Below the pieces are notes generated by a model, which saw nothing but the letters and a program-made list of their open reading frames with translations, made no database searches and was not told the origin of the DNA. Position numbers and translations under genes: made by a program. A stretch of 64,000 bases of DNA from positions 124,001 to 188,000 of the forward strand of contig NZ_AUAS01000008.1 in the NCBI RefSeq assembly GCF_000428845.1, given 5' to 3'. Shown here piece after piece: positions 26,107 to 35,000 of this stretch. Every line of letters starts with the position of its first letter. Positions within the stretch are counted from its first letter, which is position 1. This DNA comes from Dyadobacter alkalitolerans DSM 23607. Lineage in GTDB: Bacteria > Bacteroidota > Bacteroidia > Cytophagales > Spirosomataceae.

Positions 26107-26737
26107 ATTTCAAATTGCCTAATTTGGCGAGATCCAGATCTTTTAGTGCGTCTTTAAGCTGATCCACCGTAATGTGGTCGCCCTGCACATTGACGACGAA
26201 GCGATCGGCTACGAGCACATTCACTTCCCCGGATTTGCCTTCGTTGTCGTATTTCTCGAACGCTTTATATCCCTCGATTTTTGTTGTTTTTTCGTATCCG
26301 GTGGTCGTTTCTTTATCAATTTCGGCCATCGACCAGCCTGCAAGTGCCATGGTCGATACACCGGCAATGCCTCCCGTATCGACAATTTCAATGTTCAGAT
26401 TTTCGTCGCCTTCACCTTTGTATTTGGCGCTTGCCGTAGAAACAGTGAAACCCATCGCTCCTGATTTTTCGCCGGTGGCTTCCGTGCGGGACATGCCGGC
26501 AATTTTTTCAGGCATGAGCTCTTTCAGTTTCCGAAAGTCGATCGGGTCAACGGCTTCGCGGCTTCCCATTTCTTTTGCTTTATCGGCAAATGCCTCCAAT
26601 GCATCGACAGCGGATTTATCAGCCTCCTGCTCAGCGCCTTCCTGCTCGGCCCCTTCTTTATCTTCCTGCTTCCCTCCGCAGCTGCTCAAAAGCATGGCAG
26701 ACGCAAGCACCAACGACAGCATAAACGATGTTTTCAT
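26105..26737 (-). CDS. Lipoprotein of unknown function with acidic repeat
   Basis: A 210-residue secreted lipoprotein (LVLASAMLLSSCGGKQ, Cys ~20). After the Cys is a short acidic direct repeat (EGAEQ EGAEQ), then a helix-prone segment, then a beta-rich part (SGAMGFTVSTASAKYKGEGD, EVNVLVADRFVVNVQGDH). No enzymatic motif is visible and I do not recognise a family. It is convergent with the sigma factor and shares its terminator; lgt begins 30 bases upstream of its start, but on the same strand, so the two may be co-transcribed from lgt. Called a hypothetical envelope lipoprotein. Confidence 0.85.
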   Translation of the reverse strand: MKTSFMLSLVLASAMLLSSCGGKQEDKEGAEQEGAEQEADKSAVDALEAFADKAKEMGSREAVDPIDFRKLKELMPEKIAGMSRTEATGEKSGAMGFTVSTASAKYKGEGDENLNIEIVDTGGIAGVSTMALAGWSMAEIDKETTTGYEKTTKIEGYKAFEKYDNEGKSGEVNVLVADRFVVNVQGDHITVDQLKDALKDLDLAKLGNLK

Positions 26738-26766
26738 CTTGACGGGTTTTTAAATTCAATATTAAA

Positions 26767-27597
26767 TTATCCGGCCAGTTGATGCGTTGATTTTCTCGAC
26801 TGGTAAATAAAATATAAACCAAGTAATACGGCTGGTATACTCAGAATCTGACCCATATTCAGCAGATAATTGGCTTCGAATGCTTCCTGGTTTTCTTTCA
26901 GGAATTCGTATAGGAAACGTAAGGTGAAGACCCAAACGAAGAAAATCCCGACCATTAAGCCACGCGGCGTCGCTGCCTTGTATTTGTTCCATATCCAAAG
27001 CAGGATAAAGAAGAGTATAAAACACGAAATGGACTCATAAAGCTGGGCGGCGTGGCGGGGAATCTGACGGAATTCGGTGTTTTGAACAAAAACAAAACTC
27101 CAAGGAACATCGGTAGGCTTACCCACGATTTCGGAGTTCATTAAATTTCCAAAACGGATGAATGCGCCAGCCAGTGCGATCACTATCACCATCCTGTCGG
27201 CAACCCATAAAAACGTTTGCCCGGTTGCGGTTCTTGATCGGGAATAAAGCCAAAGACCTGTTATGATCCCGATAATGGCTCCATGGCTCGCCAGACCGGC
27301 ATAGGGAGGAAGAATTACTTCAAGCGGTTTTTTGAAAAGAACTTCTGGCTCGTAAAATATAAAATGGCCGAGGCGCGCTCCGATGACCGTGGACAGCACC
27401 ATATATAATGTGAGCGAATCAATATCTTCCAGCGGTTTTCCTTCTTTCTTGAAAACATGGATCATTACTTGTTGTCCAACGAGGAAGCCGGCGGCGAAGA
27501 GGAGGCCATACCAGCGTACAGGAAATGGTCCAAAATCACCAATTTGAGGAATAGTGAAAATTTCAGGACTGACATTCCATATTATATACGAAATCAT
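26767..27597 (-). CDS. lgt: Prolipoprotein diacylglyceryl transferase
   Basis: A 276-residue inner-membrane enzyme that adds diacylglycerol to the lipobox cysteine of prolipoproteins, the first step of lipoprotein maturation. About seven membrane segments are seen. Family motifs: [40 protein letters not shown] (conserved His), and the Lgt signature [17 protein letters not shown]. The length is normal. A lipoprotein gene follows it directly, and yidD is divergent from it. Confidence 0.98.
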   Translation of the reverse strand: MISYIIWNVSPEIFTIPQIGDFGPFPVRWYGLLFAAGFLVGQQVMIHVFKKEGKPLEDIDSLTLYMVLSTVIGARLGHFIFYEPEVLFKKPLEVILPPYAGLASHGAIIGIITGLWLYSRSRTATGQTFLWVADRMVIVIALAGAFIRFGNLMNSEIVGKPTDVPWSFVFVQNTEFRQIPRHAAQLYESISCFILFFILLWIWNKYKAATPRGLMVGIFFVWVFTLRFLYEFLKENQEAFEANYLLNMGQILSIPAVLLGLYFIYQSRKSTHQLAG

Positions 27598-27617
27598 GCT
27601 TTTATGATGTTAATTGC

Positions 27618-27625
27618 CAAATATA
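27618..27625 (-). promoter_or_regulatory. -7 box of lgt
   Basis: Read on the minus strand this is TATATTTG, a full TAnnTTTG match, 20 bases before the lgt start. The -33 box is weak. It lies in the 50-base divergent gap shared with yidD. Confidence 0.45.
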
Positions 27626-27647
27626 CTACTTTGACACAAGAAGCGAA

Positions 27648-27857
27648 ATGAAATTTTTACTCATCGGGCTGGTTCGGATTTACCAGGGTGTGCTGTCTCC
27701 TTACCTGCCTAATTCTTGTCGGTATACGCCCACTTGTTCGCAGTATATGATCGAGGCAATCAGCAAGCATGGCGTTTTAAAAGGCACCTGGTTGGGCTTA
27801 AAACGGTTTTCAAGATGTCATCCGTGGGGCGGTCACGGACATGATCCGGTTCCTTAA
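27648..27857 (+). CDS. yidD: Membrane protein insertion efficiency factor YidD
   Basis: A 69-residue membrane-associated protein that helps YidC insert proteins into the inner membrane. The whole family pattern is visible: [34 protein letters not shown] and [16 protein letters not shown], with the conserved Cys residues. It is usually found with rnpA and yidC in other phyla; here it stands alone, divergent from lgt. Its last four bases overlap the end of the convergent MoxR gene. Confidence 0.97.
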   Translation: MKFLLIGLVRIYQGVLSPYLPNSCRYTPTCSQYMIEAISKHGVLKGTWLGLKRFSRCHPWGGHGHDPVP

Positions 27858-28807
27858 CCAATCGCCACTTTCCGCAGAATGGAATCAATGATCGCCATTG
27901 TTCTTACGCCGTCTGCTTCTGCTTCGTAGTTGAGTAAAATCCGGTGGTTCATAATGTCGGGTGCAAGCTCCTTAATGTCTTCCGGCAACACATAATCGCG
28001 TCCTTCCAGATATGCTAGCGCTTTTGCCGCGCGGTTCAGATAAATGGTTGCGCGTGGCGAAACGCCAAACTGGATGTAACGCGCCTCATCACGAAGCCCG
28101 TAATCCAGCGGTCTGCGGGTGGCGAAGACCAGCTCGATAATGTATTTTTCAAGCGTTTCCGAAATGTTCACTTTGTTGACATTGTTCCGAATCGCGAAAA
28201 TATCCTCTTTGTTCAGGATCGGTTTGATCTGGTAGTCATAGTTAATGTCCGACATGCGGCGCATTACTTCCAGTTCTTTGTCCTTTTCAAGATAATCGAC
28301 GTAGACTTTCATCATAAAACGGTCGATTTGCGCTTCCGGAAGCGGATATGTTCCTTCCTGCTCCACAGGGTTCTGCGTGGCGAGCACCACAAATGGCCGG
28401 TCGAGCAGATAAGTTTCATCCCCGATCGTCACCTGTTTTTCCTGCATCGCTTCCAGCAAAGCAGACTGCACCTTGGCAGGAGAGCGGTTCACCTCGTCGG
28501 CAAGAATGATATTTGAAAAAATAGGCCCCTTTTTAACCTCATAATCCCCAATCTTAGGCTTATAAATCATTGTCCCGATCAAATCGGCGGGCAACAGGTC
28601 GGGCGTAAACTGGATCCTTTTAAAATCAAGGTGCAGCACCTTTGCCATTACGTTGATTGTCAATGTTTTGGCTAGTCCCGGCACGCCTTCCAGCAGAATG
28701 TGGCCGCCGGTGAAAAGGCCTATCAGGAGCCTGTTGAGCAATTTATCCTGCCCTACAACCACCTTACCCATCTCATTCAGCACATCCTTTATTTTCTCTA
28801 TATACAT
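27854..28807 (-). CDS. MoxR family AAA+ ATPase
   Basis: A 317-residue AAA+ chaperone-like ATPase. Walker A is GVPGLAKT (~residue 40), Walker [14 protein letters not shown], sensor region [20 protein letters not shown], with a C-terminal lid ([20 protein letters not shown]). I set the start at the ATG at 28807 ([16 protein letters not shown]), since the open frame upstream to 28942 runs through a G/C-rich repeat and gives a low-complexity peptide. MoxR genes are normally followed by DUF58 and BatA-type genes; none follows here. prmC is upstream on the same strand, with repeats in between. Substrate proteins unknown. Confidence 0.95.
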   Translation of the reverse strand: MYIEKIKDVLNEMGKVVVGQDKLLNRLLIGLFTGGHILLEGVPGLAKTLTINVMAKVLHLDFKRIQFTPDLLPADLIGTMIYKPKIGDYEVKKGPIFSNIILADEVNRSPAKVQSALLEAMQEKQVTIGDETYLLDRPFVVLATQNPVEQEGTYPLPEAQIDRFMMKVYVDYLEKDKELEVMRRMSDINYDYQIKPILNKEDIFAIRNNVNKVNISETLEKYIIELVFATRRPLDYGLRDEARYIQFGVSPRATIYLNRAAKALAYLEGRDYVLPEDIKELAPDIMNHRILLNYEAEADGVRTMAIIDSILRKVAIG

Positions 28808-28827
28808 TGATGATTGGTCTATATGTT

Positions 28828-28970
28828 GGCGGTTTTCCTTTGGCCCCCGGCCCCTGAAGGGGTGTTTTGGCGGTTTTGGTTCTTGGCGGTTTTCCTTTGG
28901 CCCCCGGGCCCCTGAAGGGGTGACTACCGATACGCTAGACACCCCTTCAGGGGCCGGGGGCCAAAGGCGG
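28828..28970. repeat. Direct plus inverted G/C-rich repeat between prmC and the MoxR gene
   Basis: A ~37-bp unit with core CCCCTGAAGGGGTG appears at 28828-28864, again at 28885-28922, and inverted at 28940-28970. Copies two and three can form a long hairpin with a 17-base loop. The inverted copy ends five bases from the prmC stop codon, so the hairpin could act as its terminator. The first two copies code in frame with the MoxR gene and produce a false N-terminal extension. Confidence 0.88.
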
Positions 28971-28974
28971 ATGT

Positions 28975-29835
28975 TTACTTCCAGATCGCCCTTACGAAGC
29001 GGTCTTTTCCGTGGATGTCGCGCAGAATTTCAACGTTCTTGTAATGTCTTTCCTCAAAAACCTGCTTGGTTCCAGCTCCAAAGTGCTCGTTGATCTCTAC
29101 GTAACACTTTCCTTCGGGTTTTAAATGGTGTATGCCAAAATCTGCGATGGCTTTGTAAAACAGCAATGGGTCGCTGTCTTCCACGAACAATGCTTCATGG
29201 GGTTCAAAGCGGAGGACATTCGGGCGCATGTGTTCTTGCTCGGAATAAGTTACATATGGCGGGTTACTCACGAGGCAGTCAAATTGGATAATGTTGCCGG
29301 GGAGCGGGAACGTGACATTAAGCATATCCTGCTTGGCAAACGTTACATCTGCAATGAGCTGACGCGCATTTTCGCGGGCAACTTCAAGGGCTTCGTCCGA
29401 AACATCCCAGGCGTGTACCGAAACGTGTGGCAGGAAACGTGCGAGCACAATGGCAATGCAGCCACTGCCGGTTCCAATGTCCAGGATAGAAATATTTTTG
29501 TCAGGTTCTGCGTAATCGCGGGTGACCATTCTTACCAGCTCTTCCGTTTCAGGGCGCGGGATCAGTACGGAGGATGAAACGCGGAATTCGAGTCCGCAAA
29601 ACTCGGTGGATCCGATGATATGCTGAACAGGTTCATTGTCATTCAACCGCGCGATAATCGTATCCCAATCCGGCTGTGCCGTGTTTTCAGGAACCGGTCT
29701 GTCCACGAGTACATCAATATTGCGAAGCCGCATATAATGTTCGAGCAACATAAAAGCGATTGCCTGCGCTTCTTTTTCGGGATAAACTGTAATGCCTTTT
29801 AGTATATATTGATATAACTGACGTGCCGAAGTCAT
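28975..29835 (-). CDS. prmC: Peptide chain release factor N5-glutamine methyltransferase
   Basis: A 286-residue SAM-dependent enzyme that methylates the GGQ glutamine of release factors. The N-terminal helical domain is followed by the methyltransferase fold: ISILDIGTGSGCIAIVLARF (SAM loop, ~residues 115-135) and the catalytic NPPY motif in LVSNPPYVTYSE. The start at 29835 (MTSARQLYQYILKG) fits the family better than one 18 codons upstream. Divergent from ribD with a 92-base gap. Confidence 0.96.
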   Translation of the reverse strand: MTSARQLYQYILKGITVYPEKEAQAIAFMLLEHYMRLRNIDVLVDRPVPENTAQPDWDTIIARLNDNEPVQHIIGSTEFCGLEFRVSSSVLIPRPETEELVRMVTRDYAEPDKNISILDIGTGSGCIAIVLARFLPHVSVHAWDVSDEALEVARENARQLIADVTFAKQDMLNVTFPLPGNIIQFDCLVSNPPYVTYSEQEHMRPNVLRFEPHEALFVEDSDPLLFYKAIADFGIHHLKPEGKCYVEINEHFGAGTKQVFEERHYKNVEILRDIHGKDRFVRAIWK

Positions 29836-29893
29836 TTTCTGGTGTTTTTTATTCCAATGTCGGAAAGTTAGCAAATAATAGGAACTCACGAAA

Positions 29894-29923
29894 GTTGAGT
29901 TTAAAAGGAGGTTTGTATTTTTG
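29894..29923 (+). promoter_or_regulatory. Promoter of ribD
   Basis: GTTG (29894-29897), an 18-base spacer, then TATTTTTG (29916-29923), a good TAnnTTTG -7 box. The ATG is at 29928, four bases after the box, so the transcript would start at or next to the start codon and be nearly leaderless. Confidence 0.6.
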
Positions 29924-29927
29924 CCGG

Positions 29928-30995
29928 ATGGACGCAGATATTCAATGGATGAGACGGGCTTTGCAGCTTGCCGGCAACGGTCGGGGAAGTGTAAGTCCTA
30001 ACCCGATGGTGGGGTGCGTGATCGTCCATGAAGGCAACATCATAGGAGAGGGCTGGCACCGGCAGTATGGCGGTCCGCATGCGGAAGTTTGGGCTGTTAA
30101 CAATGCGGAATTGAAAGGAAATGCGCATTTGCTGCCGGCATCCACTGCCTATGTTACATTGGAACCTTGCTCACATACGGGCAAAACCCCTCCCTGCGCG
30201 GATCTGATCATTAGTAAGCAACTCAAAAAAGTGGTCATTTGTAATAATGATCCTAACCCACTGGTGTCCGGAAGAGGCATTTCGCGTATGCTGGATGCTG
30301 GGATTGAGGTTGAAATCGGCGTGCTGGCGGCGGAAGGTTTGGCACTTAATAAGCGGTTTTTCACTGCTATGGAGCAAAAAAGGCCTTTTGTAGTCCTGAA
30401 ATGGGCCGAAACGGCGGACGGATTTCTGGGACCGGAAACGGGCGGGGCGCTGCGGATCAGCGGAACGCTTTCAAACATGCGTGTGCATCAATGGCGGACG
30501 GAGGAAGACGCAATTTTGGTAGGTTATAAAACCGCATTAATGGACAATCCCCGGCTGAATGTGCGCAACTGGGAAGGCCGTGATCCGGTGCGCGTTGTGC
30601 TGGACAGACACTTGCAGCTTCCGCAGACATTGAATGTGTTTAGCAAAATACAGCCGACGATTGTTGTTAATTATTTGCAGGAGAGCAGCTCGCCGGATTC
30701 GCCAGAGCGTTATTCGTCCAGTTTGAATATTAGTTATTTAAAAGTAAACCCAGGTGCAGACGAGATCGGACAAATGCTCAAAAGCCTGTTAGCCAGGAAA
30801 ATTCAGTCCGTCTTCGTCGAAGGCGGTGCAGCAGTGATCAATGCGTTTTTGCAGGCTGGCTTATGGGACGAGATTCGCCGTTGCCAGGGCCCGGCGGTTA
30901 TTGGTTATGGTGTAAAAGCCCCTGTTGCAACCGGCATTCTTACATCGTCCGAAAAAGTCGAAAAAGATCTCTGGACTTATTATTCCCGCATTTAA
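29928..30995 (+). CDS. ribD: Bifunctional riboflavin deaminase-reductase
   Basis: A 355-residue cytoplasmic enzyme that performs two steps of riboflavin synthesis: deamination of the pyrimidine, then reduction of the ribosyl side chain. The deaminase zinc site is visible as HAEVWAVN (His and Glu) and TLEPCSHTGKTPPCADLI (two Cys). The reductase half follows from ~residue 145 (PFVVLKWAETADGF, FVEGGAAVINAFLQAG). I start at 29928 (MDADIQWMRRAL), where the family begins, not at an in-frame ATG 35 codons upstream. No other rib gene is adjacent. Its last four bases overlap the end of convergent aroE. Confidence 0.97.
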   Translation: MDADIQWMRRALQLAGNGRGSVSPNPMVGCVIVHEGNIIGEGWHRQYGGPHAEVWAVNNAELKGNAHLLPASTAYVTLEPCSHTGKTPPCADLIISKQLKKVVICNNDPNPLVSGRGISRMLDAGIEVEIGVLAAEGLALNKRFFTAMEQKRPFVVLKWAETADGFLGPETGGALRISGTLSNMRVHQWRTEEDAILVGYKTALMDNPRLNVRNWEGRDPVRVVLDRHLQLPQTLNVFSKIQPTIVVNYLQESSSPDSPERYSSSLNISYLKVNPGADEIGQMLKSLLARKIQSVFVEGGAAVINAFLQAGLWDEIRRCQGPAVIGYGVKAPVATGILTSSEKVEKDLWTYYSRI

Positions 30996-31765
30996 ACGCT
31001 CCACAAGTTTTCCTCCTGCGTCCAGATCTCCCAGGCTTTTTCTGCTTGCAGTTCCAGCATTTTCAGGCCATTCTGAACAGCTGCGCCCTTTTCAGCCCCT
31101 TTTTTCAGGAACAATGTTTCCGCAGGATTGTAGACCAGGTCGTATAGATAATGCTTTTTGGTAACGAACTGATAAGGGATATTAGGGCACTCCTCAATTT
31201 TCGGATACATGCCCAGCGGCGTTGTGTTGATGATCAATAAAAATGAATTCATGACTTCTTCCGTCAATTCCTCATACATGATGGAGTCATCACTTTTCTG
31301 GCGGGAAACCAGCTTATAATCCATATGCATATCCTGCAAAGCAACCTGAACCGCTTTGGCAGCTCCGCCATTTCCTAGCACCAATGCACTGAAATTGCTG
31401 CACTTTTCACCCCGCTTGTCCATCCATTCTTCCAGCGACTGGCGGAAGCCGTAATAGTCTGTATTGAAACCTTTTGTGCTGCCGTCGGCATATATTTTGA
31501 TGGTGTTAACCGCTCCGATGCGCTCCGCAGAGGCATCGTCCAGATCATCCAGATAGGAGATTACCTCTGTTTTGAAGGGAATAGTCACATTCAAACCTTT
31601 CAGATCCGTCTTCTTTTTTAATAAAGCCGGCAATCCTTCCAGTGAGCTCATTTCAAACAGTTCGTAGCTGCTTTCCCTAATCTTCTCGCGGAGAAACTTG
31701 TCGGTGAAATAGCGCTTTGAAAAAGAGTGGGTCAGGGGAAATCCGATCAGGCCGTATAGGTTCAT
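30992..31765 (-). CDS. aroE: Shikimate dehydrogenase
   Basis: A 257-residue NADP-dependent enzyme that reduces 3-dehydroshikimate to shikimate in aromatic amino acid synthesis. The substrate motif GFPLTHSFSKRYF (~residues 7-19), the catalytic Lys in LKGLNVTIPFKTEVI, the cofactor segment ALVLGNGGAAKAVQVAL and the NTTPLGMYP motif are all present. Start at 31765 (MNLYGLIG), eight codons inside the longest frame. Convergent with ribD, four-base overlap of ends. Confidence 0.96.
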   Translation of the reverse strand: MNLYGLIGFPLTHSFSKRYFTDKFLREKIRESSYELFEMSSLEGLPALLKKKTDLKGLNVTIPFKTEVISYLDDLDDASAERIGAVNTIKIYADGSTKGFNTDYYGFRQSLEEWMDKRGEKCSNFSALVLGNGGAAKAVQVALQDMHMDYKLVSRQKSDDSIMYEELTEEVMNSFLLIINTTPLGMYPKIEECPNIPYQFVTKKHYLYDLVYNPAETLFLKKGAEKGAAVQNGLKMLELQAEKAWEIWTQEENLWSV

Positions 31766-31791
31766 AGAGTCTGTGCGCGCTGGTGGCAACG

Positions 31792-31799
31792 CAAAAATA
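31792..31799 (-). promoter_or_regulatory. -7 box of aroE
   Basis: On the minus strand TATTTTTG, a TAnnTTTG match, 26 bases before the aroE ATG. No good -33 box at the usual distance. The remaining gap up to 32047 is A/T-rich and holds an inverted repeat CTAGTTG / CAACTAG (31942-31948 and 31963-31969). Confidence 0.4.
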
Positions 31800-32047
31800 A
31801 CGTGGAAAATAAATTGCGAAGTTAACCCAGTGGTCAGGCAAATACAAAATTAATGTGACCTGCGAAATGTGAGCTGAGTATTCACAACAAATAAGAAGCT
31901 CAAATTGGGTCAATTGAACGAGTTATTAATCTAAATATCAGCTAGTTGATTCATAGTGTTGGCAACTAGTTAAACAATGCTAGAATTAATTTGTAAATCG
32001 AGCATATTTACACTAGAATTACCTGTTGTACTTATTTATAAAATGTT

Positions 32048-35000
32048 ATGGAATGGAAGAAACTTTACCACACACTATCGTTTTTAGCATTAACCTCCCT
32101 ATCAGTTACCGCCCAGAACGGTAAGGACTATAAGGTCTTTTTAAATAGCGGGTCATTCACTCCCGAAAAAAATATCAGCGCCAACAAGCAAGGTGCCAAT
32201 CTCAGAACGACGGCAGATGGTTCGCGCACTTTCGTGGTGATCCAGTTTGAATCCATTCCGAACAATGCGGAACGGGATGAGCTCAAAAAGCAGGGTATTG
32301 AGTTGCTGGATTACATTCCGAACAATGCTTACACAGCAACAGTCGCCGGCAATTCGGATAAAAGTGCGCTGGCGCGTATGCACGGACGGGCCATTTTTGA
32401 ATTAACTCCTGAACAAAAAATGCAGCCAGTGCTTGCCAAAGGGCAGCTCCCTGTTCACGCAGTCAGGTTACCGGGCACGGTAGACGTCTGGATTAATTAT
32501 CCCCGATCTTTTACTTACCAGGAAATCAGCAGCCAGTTGAAGGCAAAGGGTTTTGAGATTATTTCGGATCAATATAAAGATTATCAGGTTATTGCCTTAC
32601 GTATTCCGGATAACCGCGTTAAGGAGCTTGCCGGACAGCCATTTGTCCAGTATGTGCAAGCCGCACCAGCTCAGGATAAAGCATTTAACAACCGGAGCCT
32701 TGTAAATGGGCGTGCCGGTTTGCTGCATTCAACATTACCCAATGGCCGTAAGCTGACAGGAAAGGGTGTTGTCCTTGGGCATGGTGATGATGCCAATCCT
32801 ATGCTGCACATTGATTTCAATAACCGCATTATTAACCGGGCGGCCATTGAAGCGGGGCAGCATGGCATGCATACCATGGGAACCATGGCCGGGGCAGGCA
32901 TTATGAACGAGCTTTATGCAGGTTATGCGCCCAAAGCGACCATTGTTTCGCAAAGTTTCTCCAATATCATTGCCTATTCGCCGCAGTATGTGAGTGATTT
33001 TGGAATGGTTGTGACTAATAATTCTTACGGTGGTGAGATAAACAATTGTGAAACCTACGGCATTTACGATCTCTATTCGCGCATTCTAGACGAACAGGCA
33101 TTTCAATTGCCTAATCTTCAACACGTTTTTTCGGCTGGTAACAGCGGTGGAGGCACGTGCTCTCCGTATCCACTGGGTTTCGGCAATGTCATCAGCGGTT
33201 ATCAGACTGCCAAAAACGTGATCAGTGTAGGCAATACGACCGATGGGGGAGCGATCGCCAGCAATTCAAGCGTGGGGCCCGTGCGTGACGGGCGCATCAA
33301 GCCGGAAATTGTGGCATTAGGCTCATCGGTGCGGTCGACGATTCCCACCAACCTTTATACCAATGGCAGCGGAACGAGTATGTCGAGCCCGGCGATTTCG
33401 GGTGGTCTGGCGTTGCTTTACGAGCGGTTTCGCCAGGTTAACGGCGGTGCCAATCCTAAAAATGCATTGATGAAAGCGCTGATCTGCAATGGCGCAACGG
33501 ACAGGGGAAATGAAGGCCCGGATTATAAATATGGCTTTGGCTGGATGGATCTTTCGCGGTCTGTGAAAATGCTGGAAGATAAAAGTTACGTCAGCGGGGC
33601 GGTTGAACATCAGCAGACTGCGACGCATAGCATTCAGGTCCCGGCAGGTACGGCGCAGTTGAAAGTAATGCTGTATTATAATGATCCGGCAGCGGCAGTG
33701 CTTTCCACTCAAAACCTGGTCAATGACCTGGATTTGAAGGTATTAGATCCATCAAACAATCCGGCACTTCCCAGGCTGCTCGATCCTACGCCATCAAAAG
33801 TAAATGCAACGGCGACGACCGGTGCCGACCATGTCAATAATGTGGAGCAGGTTACCATTAATAATCCTGCTGCGGGGAATTACACAATCTCGGTCAATGG
33901 CCACGCCGTTCCGCAGAACCCTTCTCAGGAGTATTTCGTCGTTTACGATTTCATTCCTGCCGCAACCGCCATCACCTACCCGCTCGGTAATGAGCGATTG
34001 AAAGACGGGGATGCCCTGATCATCAGCTGGAATGCTCCTACGGATCAGCAAAGCACTTATACAGTTCAGTATTCAACCAATAATGGTGGTTCATGGACAA
34101 ATATTGCCGTGAATCTCGCTGCTGCAATAAGGCAGACAACCTGGACCATCCCCGCTGGGACGATCACGGATCAGGCCAAAATCAAGGTCATTCACAAGAA
34201 AAATAACAATGTGGTTGGCGAAAGCAGCACCGAAGCTTTTACCATTGTCGGCATTCCGGCCCTGACTTTATCCAGCCTGCAATGTGAGGGTTACATCTCC
34301 CTCGACTGGACCGCCGTCCCTGGCGCAACGGACTACGAAATAATGCTTTTGAAAGGCGAAGAAATGATGCCTGTGGGCACCACGACACAAAACAAGTATG
34401 TGCTGAGCGGAATGTTGAAAGATTCTACTTATACCATGTCCGTCCGGGCGCGCATCAACGGGCATCCGGGCAGAAGAGGCCTTGCCATTTCGAGAAGGCC
34501 GGATAGCGGAACCTGTGCCGGTACGATTTCCGACAACGACCTGAAAATTGAATCCATACTGACACCCGCTGGTTCCGGGCGGAAAAACACCTCTTCGGAG
34601 CTTGGTAATACGATTTTTGTGAAGATAAGGATCAAAAACCTGGATGATGTGGATTTCAACGGGCCTGTTGAGGTGGGTTATGTCCTGGACGGGCAGGCGA
34701 TCCCGCCGCAGACTATATCGCCTTTTATCGAAAAAGGACAAACATATGACCATACATTCAGCATCGGCGCTGATTTGAGCCAGGTACGTGATTATAATTT
34801 GCAGGTTTTTATCCACGGTCAGCCTGATCTAATTTCAGCTAACGATACGCTTACCAAAAGTTTCAGGCAGCTGCCCAATGATCAGATCGCTTTGCCTTTT
34901 TTGGATGACATTGAAAACCTGCCCATTCAGACCTGGGTGAAAAGTCAGACGGGGCTCACTGGTGACGGCAGATATGATTTCAGTTCTTCCACCACGGCCG

